Below, one piece after another: positions 46,075-58,643 of a DNA stretch of 64,000 nucleotides. Position 1 is the stretch's first letter. Each line of letters begins with the position of its first letter. Location: positions 2,666,001-2,730,000 of the forward strand of contig JAIQDT010000059.1 of assembly GCA_021521415.1 (NCBI GenBank), read 5' to 3'. The position numbers were made by a program, and so were the translations under genes. This stretch comes from Bidens hawaiensis (Eukaryota; Streptophyta; Magnoliopsida; Asterales; Asteraceae). The notes below the pieces were generated by a model. The model ran no database searches and was not told where the DNA came from. It saw only the letters and a list, made by a program, of their open reading frames with translations.

Positions 46075-47420
46075 GGGAGTGAAATAATTTTGTTTAATAC
46101 ACTATGGGGTTAACTTTCGAGGCAATTTTGTACAGTTCCATATATTTTAGAATCAACTCATCGTTTTCCTCAACTCAACTAACAACTTTCAAAATTTGAT
46201 AACTTCTCGCATTTCTCAGTATAGCCCTCTTGTTAGCCTTAGGCGGCCTTCGGTTTTTTATTAATATTACGAGCTTTATTTATGATTATCGAAATCGAAT
46301 CGGATTTTGTATTTTGGATGTCGCCAATTTTTCAATTTTAATAAGATGGCGAGTTACATTCTTGCTCGTATAATATAGTATATAGGCGTTTGCATAATAT
46401 TACAATGATTGTTAATGTACGAGGATTGAAATTACCGGTCTTACTTTCCTCTAATGTTTGAATAGTTTATTTGATTTGATTGTTTTATAGAGGATTATAG
46501 ACCGTGCTTAGGCCAATTAGGGATCTAAAATTTCATACACAATTCACCAAGAGTAAGATTTTGTTAAGGCGAGTTTTTCAGTTGGATAGTTGTTACAATT
46601 CGGAAGAAAGTATTCAGAGTGGATCAGTCAAGAAACTATCATTCAGCTGGCATTGCTTTCACGGGATGTTTTAGGAATATGTGTTAAGAGATCCATTGTA
46701 GTTTGTTTCCCACTTCCAATGGGGTATCTCGAATTGTTGTAGCATCTCCGAGGATCTTTAGTATTCCCCGTTAACTTATAATAGTGCACACTTTACAACA
46801 CATGTGCCTATGATTCCTTCATATATTTCGCTTGCATCTTTATACTAGTACTCAGTTTATCCGAACATCTGGCCTGACTTTTCCTTGTTCATCACTCGGT
46901 TATTAAGACTCTAAAAGTTTAAAGTTCAAGTGTCAGTTACGGATAGTATAGTTCTTCTCATCCGTGTTTCGTCATTGGGGTACTAGGTTTTGTTCTGTGT
47001 GCGGGATCACTTCTTTATCTAGAAGAGGCAGTATAACAGTTCTATTTCTGTATAAAACCTTCATTTGAACTCAATTAACTAGTCCATACTGACTATTACA
47101 CAATGACTCCTCACTTCCACCGGGAGTGCATCGATAGGGAATAGCTAGTTATTTAGGTTAAGAGGGTAGTTTTTCGAGTAATATGGTTAGTATTTATAGT
47201 CTTACTTTTGGTAGTTTCTATAGTAAATAGAATTGTTATTTTACTAGACGGTATATTTTCCAAGGTAATAACTTGTAGGAACAAAATGTCTATCAGTGTC
47301 CGTAATAAATAAACTAAAGTATATTAGGCATTACTAAGAACGTACCTGTCACTACATTTGTTCTATCCGATTTATTCACAATACGTGTCCCCTAGTCGAG
47401 TTGGACGTCGATGCTAGTCC
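45758..47420 (-). other. Z interior between gag and 3' LTR
   Basis: About 1.7 kb of AT-rich sequence where pol would be expected. No RT, RNase H or integrase motif is visible in any frame. It contains a perfect AT microsatellite (46015-46066, 26 units). Confidence 0.7.
46015..46066. repeat. AT microsatellite, 26 units
   Basis: A perfect run of AT dinucleotides in the Z interior. Confidence 0.95.
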
Positions 47421-48386
47421 TTATCTTTGTCTTTCCATCGCAATTGGGTTCAATCTAGGGCAGTCTTTCTTAATGTGCTCCATAATACCACACTCATAAC
47501 AGGCATTACGATTTATTATGGGTTGGTTTTGGTAGACTGGTTGTTGTCGTGTTGGTTGCGGTTGGGGTAGTTGTGAGTCCTGGAGTTGGGTTGGTGGATT
47601 TATAGTATTCATAACGGTTCTACAATTTTGGGCATAGGGTCCCACCTTCCCACATTTGTGACACACATTGGTCCGACATTCACCAACATGATGATAACCA
47701 CACTTTCCACATCTAGGCAAAGGCCCGTTATACTTATCTTGCTTCACATCGGAATTGATCATAGCGTAATTTTTTATTGCAAGGCGCGCACATTTATTCT
47801 GTTGTCTTTCTTGTATTCCCGCTCCATAATTGGTTCGTTTTGTACCAGATGATTCCCCGGGCATTCTTAACGCACCACTTCTAATCAAATCGGAAGTTAC
47901 AATGCCGGCTTGTAACACGGCATTTTCGAAGGTTACAGGGCCAGTTGAATTAACCAAACTCCTGACTTCGGGGGCTAAACCCCAAATGTAGCATTCAGTA
48001 CGTTTAGATTTTGGAGTAACTAACCATGGGACTAGACGAGCCAGTTCGTTAAAGCGGTGGGTATACTCTAAGTGATCTGCACCCTTCATTTCTAGATTCC
48101 AAAGTTCTTGCTCTAATTTTTGAATTTCGTTTATCGGACAAAAGTGTTTTATCATAAGATTTTTAAGTTCTGTCCAAGACATACGATTGGTTGCCTCCTG
48201 TCCTCGAATTTGCACAACAGTATTCCACCACATTAGCGCGTGGTCTACAAATGTAGAAGAAGCAAATTTGACAATACAATCTGGTGGACAGTTAGTGATA
48301 TTAATGATGGATTCAGTCTTTTCAATCCACTTCACTAGTCCATTTGGTCCTTCAGTACCGCTAAATTTCATAGGTTTACATAGCAT
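47421..48386 (-). CDS. Z gag, main open frame (321 aa)
   Basis: Uninterrupted 321-codon frame for a Ty3/Gypsy gag. It has the retrotransposon gag core (FSGTEGPNGLVKWIEKTE, ALMWWNTV, MSWTELKNLMIKHFCP, EYTHRFNELARLVPWLVTP, YIWGLAPEVRSLV), then a basic linker and three zinc-knuckle-like motifs: CGKCGYHHVGEC, CHKCGKVGPYAQNC (the usual His is Pro) and CYECGIMEHIKKDC. The frame probably began upstream at ATG 48733 (MAPKKVNMLSEADIAEMI), with an Asn/Thr/Pro-rich spacer at 48411-48600; a frameshift near 48640 and a stop at about 48412 separate these. It ends at TAG 47421 without joining a protease. Confidence 0.8.
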   Translation of the reverse strand: MLCKPMKFSGTEGPNGLVKWIEKTESIINITNCPPDCIVKFASSTFVDHALMWWNTVVQIRGQEATNRMSWTELKNLMIKHFCPINEIQKLEQELWNLEMKGADHLEYTHRFNELARLVPWLVTPKSKRTECYIWGLAPEVRSLVNSTGPVTFENAVLQAGIVTSDLIRSGALRMPGESSGTKRTNYGAGIQERQQNKCARLAIKNYAMINSDVKQDKYNGPLPRCGKCGYHHVGECRTNVCHKCGKVGPYAQNCRTVMNTINPPTQLQDSQLPQPQPTRQQPVYQNQPIINRNACYECGIMEHIKKDCPRLNPIAMERQR

Positions 48387-48733
48387 GAAGTTCTTAAGTT
48401 GATATCCGTGTTACGGGGGATTTTGATTGTTACAACTATTGTTCAAGTTCGGTGGGAGATTATCATTATTGAAAGTAATATTGGTATTCAACGGGGGAGT
48501 ATTAGTTGTGATAGTATCAGTATTTATCGGGGGAGCATTTGTGGTTGTAGTAGTATTTGTCGGGGGATTAGTATTTACGGCGGCATTAGCGTTCGGCACT
48601 TGATTTGTATCATAGTTGTATGGATACCAGCAGCGAATTGTGCTGCTATTGTCGGAAGTACTGTTTGTAGTTGTCGAGCGATCATCTCGGCTATATCTGC
48701 CTCAGACAACATGTTTACTTTCTTCGGGGCCAT
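48387..48733 (-). pseudogene. Z gag N-terminal segment
   Basis: From ATG 48733 the minus strand reads MLSEADIAEMIARQLQTVLP, a helical Gypsy gag N-terminus. It is followed in another frame by a low-complexity Asn/Thr/Pro tract (NTNPPTNTTTTTNAPPINTD). A stop at about 48412 precedes the main gag frame. Confidence 0.65.
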
Positions 48734-50147
48734 TCTATAACAATAACTAGTTATCCAACAATTAACAAAATTCACATACACTAATGATCACAAAAGGAAT
48801 TACAATAACAAGTAATCAGGTATTTCAATTAACACGTATATATCACACTAGTTTGTTCTCGAGTCTGAATACTAAGGATAGTATGTAAAATTAGCCTAGC
48901 AAACGCCAAAGTTTGCATATATATTAAAAGTTGTCATCTCATGACAAGAAATTTTAACCCAATAGGGGTCAATGTTTGTATTAAAAATGCCTAAATCGTC
49001 CTCCATACTAGCATAGCGCACCACCATATGCTTGTATGGAGTATCAGAAGCTATACACGACAATACCGTACTATCCTTATCTATCAAAGCACGCGTTATA
49101 ACAATTATAAATAGTTCACAACTTGTACGACAATTGTTCCGATACGATCCCATTATTGGGAAGCTTTTTTTGTTCGGTCTCTCCCGTAGGTAGATATTTG
49201 CTCGTTACGAGTTTAATCAGTACGTTATAATGGGAATGCATGTGTATATTCACCTGACTTCTGAATGTTTGTTAACTAATATGGTAAAATATATTCTTTC
49301 GCCAGGTCATTCAGTATTCGTAGGTATGTTGGACTTAATAAAATTATTAGTTTACTAGTTAGAGGTAAGTAGGTTCCATTCCAGTCGGGGCACGTCATCA
49401 TTTCGTGATTATGGGGTTTTTATTTTATGATAATCGATTGAAATCGCGTAATATAGGAGAGGTTGAAGGTTGTCGAACATAGATGATTCGAAGAGTTTGC
49501 TAGTTAAGGAGGTTCATCAGAATTTGTTGTACTGGTGATATGTAAAGAAAATTATTTTTATTAATATTTCTTTTTGAAATATCATTAATACATTTTATGT
49601 ACTTGTTTCTTTGACACTAAACTAAACTATTTTCTGGTCATCCTTCGATTTCTGTTGTTTGAAAAACAAACACCATCCCTGGGGGAAATACTTAGTGATG
49701 AATCCAACTTATTGAATTATAAATATAATAACTACTTTATTGAGTCCCTAATTCTATAAACAGACTGTGGTAGTCTTGAAATCATTGTCTATAGAACATG
49801 CCTCCAACGGTTCTTTCCCGGGCCTTGCATATTAAGCCCCTTAGTGGTTCCGTCACATCACCAGACTTAGTTAAACTTGTTGAAGCATTCTCATATTCCC
49901 ACTCACAAGAAACACCGGTTCTTCATCTGTCGTAAAGCTACCCGATCTCGACATCTTTCGGTGCAATCGTTAATCAGAAGAAAACGTTACTTGATAGTTT
50001 AGATCAGCGTAAAGGATATTATTAATTAGTACTGAAACTAAATATTTTATTTGTTATGAGAAGGTATAATATTAATTATAAAAAAATATAATAAAAATTT
50101 TGATACGATATAATTTTAATCATAATAGGAATTAATATTGATTATAA
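48734..50147. other. Z sequence right of gag
   Basis: About 1.4 kb with no primer site and no copy of the Z LTR, both expected here. A frame at 48896-49153 (85 aa, minus) has no recognisable domain. The stretch at 50030-50147 is very AT-rich. Confidence 0.5.
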
Positions 50148-50986
50148 CCGAATATAAACATAAACAACCATAAAACTACACATCCATGTCAACCTTTTGA
50201 GTGCTTGTGGAGATTGAAAGGGAGATGGTTGAATGACGAATCTTCAAGAGAGAAGACCTCAAGTTCTATACCCCAAGCCTTCAACTAACACCTTGTAGCT
50301 AGGATTTCACACTTAAAGCTCCTCCTTCTTGTTCCTTGTTCTTGGCTGAAAATCTCCAAAAGAGAAAAGAGAGGAAGAGTGTTTTGTGTATGTGTGTAAT
50401 TCTGCCAAGAGAGAGAGAGTGAGTTTGGAAGTCATAAAAGGCACCACCCAAGATGCCCAATAGAATCCCTTGCATGTACCCACTATGTTTGAAATAATAA
50501 TAAAATAAGGAAAAGAGGGAGAGAGGGGGGGGGGGCTTCCTTCCTTTCTTATTATTATTAATTTTTCAACTTTCCATTTATACATTGTGTTATATAACTT
50601 ACATTGTATCATATAACTTACATTGTGTCAGATAACTTACATTGTGTTATATAGCTTACATTGTGTTATAAATATAACACAATATAGGCAACATGCTAGG
50701 TAATATTTTTTTACATATTGTTACACAACCATCTTAAGTAACACTATGGAATGCTCTCTCTCAAAGTATAAATCATCCATATGATTTTTTCATTCGCAAG
50801 TACATTGTATTTAGAAACCCTTACTAAATAACATAAGTGTCAATATTTATTTACTTATGATCATATCATATATAAACAAATATAATTGGTGTTTGTCTAG
50901 CTTGTTATTGGGTATGACCCGACTTGGATCATGACGTACTAGCCACATCAATTATAATATGTGTCTTGGGCAGACCGATTCCAACA
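50148..50986 (-). repeat. Y 3' LTR, right segment
   Basis: It resumes the B1-type LTR (compare 3546-4323) and ends GATTCCAACA at 50986. It includes short tandem copies of ACATTGTGTTATATA-like words (50580-50680) absent from B1, and an 11-G run (50525-50535). Confidence 0.85.
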
Positions 50987-51658
50987 ATCTCCACTTGCAC
51001 AAGATACATAGAAATGATTTTGGTAAAACTATCATTTATCCTTTTGTCTCAGATATCATGTCAAACCAGAAGACACAGAGTGATCATTCTTTGTTGATTT
51101 AACTTATCAGGCCTTAGATATCTTATTCTCGACGAATAAGAGGGACAATTCCCCTTTTGACTACATACGTCTCTCACAATCACCTTGTACTGTACCTAAT
51201 CTTAGCCTTATGTACTGTCATGTTTCAGAGCAGTGAAGAACTAAGTCAAAGTATAATATTTGGTGAATATCAAGACCCAATATGTATCTCAGGTCGGAGG
51301 ATACTATGATATTCACCTTTACTCAAAAATACTTATGATCAATCACAAGGATTCTATGCAGTAATATTTGAGAGCGGGTCAGTCCAATATTTATATCCCA
51401 TAAATATCTATGAACCTTGGCAGTAACCTTTTGCTCTATATTCATACCTTATGAATATCCACCAATCCAAGTTCATAATAGTCTTACCTTCATACTTGTT
51501 CTCTCAAATATGAGTGACTACGGACATTTAGAATAATTAACTTAGTCATGGATTTAAACATGCTAAAATGAAACATAACTCAAAAGTCAAAATCATAAAC
51601 CATAATCATATGAATGAGTTAAAATAACAATTGTTTCGATATCCAAATACAAAATAGA
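50987..51658 (-). other. Y polypurine tract and 3' non-coding region
   Basis: The minus strand reads TTGTGCAAGTGGAGAT just before the LTR (50987-51002), a Copia-style polypurine tract. The rest, between the pol stop and the tract, is non-coding. Confidence 0.75.
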
Positions 51659-51688
51659 TCAAATCCAATCACTAAAATATCGAAGTCC
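51659..51688 (-). pseudogene. Last codons of Y pol
   Basis: After Gypsy X, the minus strand continues Y pol in frame as GLRYFSDWI and the stop TGA (51659-51661). 51684-51688 (AGTCC) is the left target duplication of X. Confidence 0.8.
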
Positions 51689-53682
51689 TGTAAGACCCCG
51701 AATCCCGGGAACAATTGGTATTCATACAGGAAACTTACAAAATACTTAAACTCAACAATTCATTTCACTTCAAAAGTCAATTCAGAGTATAAATCAGCGG
51801 AAAATCAACATTATTAAAACAAGTTCCCAAAACCCGGGAATTATGCCCAAAACCAAATTCCAATGTATTTAGAAATAATTTAAAAGAACAATGTTTATTA
51901 TTGAAACTTCCGACTGAATATGCCCTCCACCGTCGAAGTAGCCTTGTGCACATCCAAGCGGTAATGCATCTTCCTCCTAACCTGAAACTCACACTAACAT
52001 ACACACAAAGTCAGCTTGAGCTGAGTGAGTTCAAGTTTTAATAATTGACAATTAAAATTGTAATCATTCCAAGAGTTTTAAAATAGAACGGGATACAACA
52101 GTTAGACCATCATCAACAATAAGTATTCATACTTATATATATATATATATATATATAAACATATATATATATATAAACATCCATATAATTATATCCCTAT
52201 AGATATCATCCAAGTATTAACATAAGGGTCGAGCACACGTACAACCCAAACACGTAACATCTCATCCAACGTATGCAAACACAAAGTAGGCGTACGTAAA
52301 CATCCTTCGTCGATAACGAGTAATAAACATCACCAATTAATGGCCATACAATAATACATGTATAAACATACATACAAACATACAATAATATCATCCCAAA
52401 GCCTACCCTATACAAGTAAGCCCATACAAAATAATTTAAACGGTTCATCACGCAAAATCACTTAGGTGTGCATGCTAGCCCAAAAACTTAAAATGAGTAA
52501 AAGGGGGCATCATGAACTCACCTGACACAAGGCACGAGTTCACCGCGAGCTAGAGAATGCCTAAGTAGCCCCACAACTCAAATTCTTGTCGGTTTTACAT
52601 ACAATCATTACTAACAACACCGAAAGGACTCGTTTATCCAAAGAGACGTTCTAACACGGTTCGAGTTACCTAAAGCCTCGACCTCATCAAACTAAATCAT
52701 AACAGCCCCCGGGGCCTTACATTTACCAACACGACCCTTAGATACTCCCAGGAATAAAGAATTACCAAACTACCCCAGGAAGCACTAGGTGATACTAAAA
52801 TGCGCGTTTAAGAGTTGTTTAGGCAAATAACATCCAACTCAGCCCCGTGTGGACCCAATATGATAAATTCACAGTCAACAAGTCCAAATGACGCTACACG
52901 AGTCAAATGGGTCGGTAACTCGCAAGTACAATGCACCAACTATTCAATAAACGCAAATGCGCATTGTACCGAACCGTTTGAGTAACCGACAACCAATTCA
53001 GCCCCCAATACTTATAAAAATCATTTTCCTGCAGCTCGTATATTAAAACGAAGCTATCCGAACTGAATTGGTCATCACTTACTCCATCCCTCGCGTTAAA
53101 CGCAACAAATCACTATTCTAGACAACCGAAAACTATCTTTCAAACTACAACTAGTTGACCAATCTAACGAACACCAATGGACATGATTGTAAAGTATGAT
53201 ATACTAGACATACCTAAGAAGATGTTGGTGCAAAAACCTCCACCAAAATAGTCCTGAAATTGTTCAATTGGACAGCCACTTGATTAGCCTAGAACAAGCC
53301 GTTTATCGATCAATACGTGAGATAAAATGACCAATTAAGGTGTAAAAGACTTAGGGGAACATAGAAATAACCTTTAATTGAAGTTTTAGACCTTAATCTT
53401 GGATTCAGAATAGAAAAAAGAGGGTGGGGAGGCTGCACACAGGTCCGATGGCTGGATGGGGGGGGGGGGGCGCTAGGGTTTAGTTATTTTTTTATGATAT
53501 AATAAAACATGTTACACTCTAGCCCCTCCAATTTGAGGGATATGGCAACTTGAAAGGAAAGTTTAAATAACTAAACGTACCGGAAGGATGATGACGTCAT
53601 CGAGGAATGCAGGATAACTCCTGAGAAATATACATACTTTACAAGCTTTAAATCTTTGAACCGAAAATTAACGGGCGTTACA
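51689..53682 (-). repeat. X 3' LTR (1994 bp)
   Basis: It starts TGTAAGACCCCGAATCC and ends GGGCGTTACA. It pairs with 60400-62380, differing at several percent of sites by eye. It has AT microsatellites (52135-52157, 52161-52175) and a 13-G run (53458-53470) that is only about 5 G in the other LTR. Confidence 0.95.
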
Positions 53683-53696
53683 AGTCCACCCCCCTT
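53683..53696 (-). other. X polypurine tract
   Basis: The minus strand reads AAGGGGGGTGGACT immediately before the LTR. Confidence 0.85.
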
Positions 53697-53719
53697 ACAA
53701 TGGGATTCGTCCCCGAATC

Positions 53720-55109
53720 CTGATGCGACAGGAATAAATGCGGATAGATTTTCATCATCTCGTCTTCGGACTCCCAAGTAGCCTCGGAACCCCTACGGTG
53801 CCTCCACTACACCTTCACCTGCCTAAACACCTTATTTCTCAAACGCCTTTCCTAACGGTCAAGTATTGCAATCGGTTCTTCAACGTAGTTCAGTTTACTA
53901 TCGAGCTTAATATCCCCCAGAGGCACATGGGTCTCCTCATCTACCAAACATTTCATCAAATGAGACACGTGAAAAGTAGGATGAATTCTAGCAAGCTCAT
54001 CGAGCAAATCCAGTCTATACGTTACCCTACGAACACGAGGCAAGATGCGGAACGGACCAATGAACCTCGGACTAAGCTTCCCCCTCTTATGAAAACGAAT
54101 GATGCCCTTCGAAGGAGAAAATTTTAGCATAACTCGATCACCATCCTCAAACACAATAGGCCTCCGCCTTTTGTCCGCATAGGACTCTTGACGATCCTGA
54201 GCGGCCTTCATAAAAGCCTTAATCTTATCAAGCTTCTCCGTCGTAGCCTCCACCACCTCTAAACTACCCAACTGTTTCTGACCAATGGAACCCCAACAGA
54301 CATCACAAACGGTGGCATCCCAATCGTGGCGTGGTAACTGTTATTATAAGAAAACTCGACTAACGGTAAGTGACGATCCCAACTACCACCAAAATCAATT
54401 ACGCAAGCTCGCAACATATCCTCGAGAGTCTGAATGGTCCTCTCGGATTGACCATCCATCTGTGAGTGATAAGCGGTACTCATGAGAAGTTTGGTACCCA
54501 TCTCCTCATGAAACTTCTTCCAAAACCTGGAGGTAAAGCGCGTATCCCTATCCGAAACAATAGATACCGGCACCCCGTGCCTAGAAACGATCTCACGAAT
54601 AAACACATCGGCCAGCTGCTCAGAATTAAAAGTTTCTCGAATCGGCAAGAAATGAGCGCTCTTGGTCAATCTATCAACGATTACCCAAATGATGTCATAA
54701 CTACCCCTAGGAGTACGAGGCAGTTTAGTCACAAAATCCAATGTAAGATGCTCCCACTGCCACTCAGGTATTTCCAGGGGTTGAAGTTTCTCAAAAGGCT
54801 TCTGGTGCTCGGCCTTAACTTGCAGACACGTCAAAAACTTACTCACGTACTGAGACACCTCATACTTCATCGCAGGCCACCAGTATTTTTTCTTCAGGTC
54901 TTGTACATCTTGGTCGCGCCCGGATGAATGGAATAGCGCGACTTGTGTGCTTCATCCAATATTTTACCCCTGAATCCCCCATACCTTGGTACCCATAAAC
55001 GCCCATCTTTATACTTCACCCCACCACCGACGTCTTCCAACAATTTTTCTTGACCCCAAGTACGCTCTGACATAATCCATTCCACCTGTAAAGCTTCATT
55101 CTGAAAGTT
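53720..55109 (-). pseudogene. X integrase with C-terminal chromodomain
   Basis: From right to left on the minus strand: the integrase zinc-binding region ([17 protein letters not shown], near 54895-54945), the catalytic core [12 protein letters not shown] (first Asp), [14 protein letters not shown] (second Asp) and [15 protein letters not shown] (Glu) at 54420-54780, the [13 protein letters not shown] stretch, the GPFRI and LARIHPTFHVSHL block (53960-54060), and after a stop at about 53850 a chromodomain-like RHRRGSEATWESEDEM (about 53745-53800). All three catalytic residues remain. Frame breaks near 54259-54290 and 54870-54894 disable it. Chromodomains are thought to steer integration to heterochromatin. 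Confidence 0.9.
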
Positions 55110-56800
55110 TGATGTGTGTCTAATAACCCTATAAATATGAACCTCACAACTAAGCTTTAATATTAAAACGAAAATCCTAAAACCACACACAACCGGCAAG
55201 TGTATCGATCGCAAGTAGTATAGACTTAGGAAGTCCGAGTATCGAACACGTGGACACGTTAGAACGCTACAGATCACTAACCTTAGACAAGACCTACCTT
55301 AGAATAATAATTATATTGATTTTTGATTTTTAAATACTTAACTGAACTAACTAGACTGACTAACAAAACTTACCAAAAATAGAAAACTTAACGGGAAACA
55401 AACTGTGTTAACTTAGGAATGGAGAAAAACGTCTACCTAGGTCTGAATCAAATTGTAGGCCTAACAAGCTAATGGATTGAATGATATCTAGACACCGGTC
55501 CCTAAAGATGACACGACTAAGGATCGCTCGGGCTCACTGGATTACCTCTCGGTCTCATACAACAAACCCTAACTACTCAAAATCGGCTAAAACGACCAAA
55601 CCGGGAAACAATTGCTAACGTGTTCTAATGAAGGATCACCTCTCGGTCTCACCAACACTCGACCCTAATGGTAATGAATACTACACAACCAAGGATAGAG
55701 GAACAATTCAACTTAAACCAAAATAGATCAACTAGTCGCTCAAAACACCTAAACTTGACAAGAAACGAACTCGCTCTCGCGCAATCCTTATTCTAGCATG
55801 CAAAGGTAATGAGACAACCCTAACTTCCTATCACCTCTCGGTCTCAAGGAAGGTGTTTAACCGCTGTACTTAATCCAATTAATCCCGCAACAAAACCCTA
55901 CGGTTGTTCCTACCGCAAACAAACCCTAAACACAAAGTCTAGAATCAAACAATGCACCGATCAATCAACACAAAACTAATCAATCAACACACGAGGTTTA
56001 TGAAATGAATCACCAAAATTTCCAGCCCTTAAACACAACCTATTTCATGTCTAAATCAAACTTTACAATAGCAATTCAAGTCTATCAATCAAACAATCCA
56101 ACAAGCTCATCAAACACTAACAAGAATCATCATTCCTAGGTAGAACTAACAAGTTTAGACTCTCATATTATTTGGACAGCCATGAACATTTAATAAACAC
56201 ATCATTAAACTCATACCAAACATCTTAACAATTGTCCAACTATCAACAATAATCATAAACAAGTCAATCTCTAACACAATTGCAAAACTATGTAGTCAAT
56301 TGAACAAGTGAAATAATATGATGAACAATGTAAAAGATGGAAGGATATGGAGTGATTCCGGGCTGCTCCTTGGCTGCTACAACTGATGAAAAACCTTCCC
56401 GAGGCTTGGTTCTTGTGTCTTCTTCCTTCCCTAGCCGCTACACGATCAAACCCTAGCTCCCAAAAAACTTTTTCTCTTTTTCTTTCTTTCCTACTGCTGC
56501 CGATCGGAACCATTTTCAGACCTAGGGTTTTTATTTATTTTATATAATATAATATAATATAATATGGTCTTGGGCCTCCATAATGCATACTGGTCGGGCC
56601 TTGAGTTGTTTACTTGAAAACGTATGCGTAAAATGCTTGTAGAATGCTCGAAAAGTCCCGGTTTCTTCCTTTCTTTTACCCAAAACCTACAAGATTAATA
56701 AATGTATGTAAAACCTATCTAAAACGAGGTAAAACATATAAAATATAATATAATACGTAGATAAAACGTGCGGAAAATACGAGTGTTTTACAACACATCA
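55110..56800 (-). repeat. Athila-family solo LTR (1691 bp) inside X
   Basis: It starts TGATGTGTGTC and ends ACAACACATCA, and matches the Athila LTR at 13012-14669 (GGCAAGTGTATCGATCG, AGGAAGTCCGAGTATCGAAC). The flanks AAGTT (55105-55109) and ACGTT (56801-56805) are a 5-bp duplication with one change. X pol reads through in frame when the LTR and one flank copy are removed. No internal sequence remains. Confidence 0.92.
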
Positions 56801-58030
56801 ACGTTGGCTATCTGTTTCAAAATATCGGGTTTAAGAATAAGCTTGTAAGATCTCACACGAATTGGTTTCGGTCTCTCCTTCCGGCTTAACGCGTCGACTA
56901 CCACGTTAGCCTTACCGGGAGGGTACATAATCTCCATATCATAATCCTTAATCAATTCCAACCATCGACGCTGCCGCATATTCAGTTCCTTTTGTTCGAA
57001 GAAGTACTTTAAGCTCTTATGATCGGTATAGATAACACAAGGGACAACATACAAATAATGTCTCCACAACTTAAGCGCAAACACAACCGCTGCTAGTTCC
57101 AAATCATGAGTAGGATAATTCGCCTCGTGAGGCTTTAACTGCCGTGAGGCATAAGGTATGACTCGGCCCCGCTGCATCAGAACACACCCAAGCCCCTGGT
57201 AAGAGGTATCAAAATAAACAACCAGATCGTCAGTGCCATCGGTAACGCTAAAATCGGAGCATGCGTCAATTTGTTCTTCTTGGTCAACTTGGTCAATGAT
57301 GATGCAATTTTTGAAAAGTCGGGAATAAAGCGGCGGTAATACCCCGCCAAGCCCAGAAAGCTACGGATTTCCGACGGAGACATAGGATATTCCCATTCGT
57401 TTACGGTTTCCACCTTTGCAAGGTCAACCAAAATACTACTCGGGTTAATAACATGAACCAAAAACTGAACCTCGGGTAACCAAAAAGAACACTTAGAAAA
57501 TTTCGCGTACAACTTGTTCTTTCGCAGAGCTTTCAAAACTTCCGTGAGATGACCGGCGTGATCAGATTCACTTTTGGAGTACACAAGAATGTCGTCGTTG
57601 AACACAATAACCGAACGACCGAGCATCGGCCTACACACCCGGTTCATAAGATCCATAAATGCAGCCGGTGCATTGGTCAAACCGAAAGACATCACGAGGA
57701 ATTCATAATGCCTATAACGAGTGCGGAAGGCAGTCTTAGGGATATCTTCCTCACGAATTTTCAACTGGTGATACCCGGACCTAAGGTCGATCTTCGAGAA
57801 CCAACTAGCTACTTGGAGCTAATCAAATAAGTCGTCGATCCTTGGTAGAGGGTACCGATTTTTCACAGTGAGTTTATTCAATTCACGGTAGTCAATGCAC
57901 ATCCGCATGCTACCGTCCTTCTCCTTGACGAATAGGACCGGGGCACCCCAAGGTGAGATGCTCGATCGAACGAAGCCCTTGTCGAGCAAGTCTTCCAATT
58001 GAGCCATAAGTTCTTTCATTTCATTCGGTG
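56801..58030 (-). pseudogene. X reverse transcriptase and RNase H
   Basis: RT starts near 58019 ([39 protein letters not shown]), continues [33 protein letters not shown] and the active site [10 protein letters not shown] at about 57590-57620. The two Asp are present but the residue before them is Asn where Ile is usual. Then come [14 protein letters not shown] and, in another frame (56788-57177), RNase [34 protein letters not shown] and LSRK. A TAG stop interrupts RT at about 57819 and a frameshift separates RT from RNase H near 57177-57240. Confidence 0.9.
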
Positions 58031-58643
58031 CTAGGCGGTAAGGGCTCGAGCAACGGGTTTTGCGCCCGGCACAAGGTCTATCTGGAACTCGACCTCACGA
58101 TCCGGTGGCACATCTGAGAAATCATCTGGAAGTACATCCGGGAAGTCCTGAACAATAGGAACATCACCAACGGTAGCCACCTCGGTATTCATGTTTATAG
58201 CATACGCCAGATACGCCCCGCACCCCCGCTGCATCAATTTTCCCGCCTTAAGCATAGATATGACATGTGGTGTCGCACCATTCTGATCACCGAAGACCGT
58301 AATTTGGGTCCCATCTGGGGACCTTAGACGTACAAGTTTCTGACCACAAACGATCTGAGCATCAACACTTGCGAGCCAATCCATCCCAAGCACCACATCG
58401 AAACAGCCAAGCGGCATCAAGTACAGCCGCACCGGAAATCTATACCCAGACAACTAGATGGAACAACCCTGAACAGCCTAGACAGGGAAACGGACTTTCC
58501 AACGGCAACCTCAACCTCAAACACATCGACTACGCGCTCGGGTGATTTATTCAACGAGGAACAGAAAGCGGTAGACACAAAACTTCTACTGGCACCCGAA
58601 TCAAATAAGACCGATGCCTGTAATTCATCAAGTAAAAAGGTAC
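58031..58643 (-). pseudogene. X protease
   Basis: The retropepsin active site VLFDSGASRSFVS is at about 58575-58615, followed by CFDVVLGMDWLASVDAQI (about 58360-58420) and the protease-RT spacer [21 protein letters not shown] stop near 58455 and a one-base loss near 58043 break the frame into RT. The protein would cleave the Gag-Pol polyprotein. Confidence 0.85.

Larger units (their letters stand above)
42140..50147 (-). mobile_element. Gypsy derivative Z (LTR, gag, no pol)
   Basis: The LTR is 42140-45725, starting TGTCACACCCC and ending ATGCCACA on the plus strand. A polypurine tract reads TTAACTGGGGGAGAA on the minus strand (45726-45740). Then come 1.7 kb without domains and gag at 47421-48733 on the minus strand. 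No protease, RT, RNase H or integrase is present. No second LTR lies to the right: the Y LTR resumes at about 50148. The flanks CCAAA (42135-42139) and CCGAA (50148-50152) may be a diverged target duplication. The right boundary is approximate. Confidence 0.7.
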
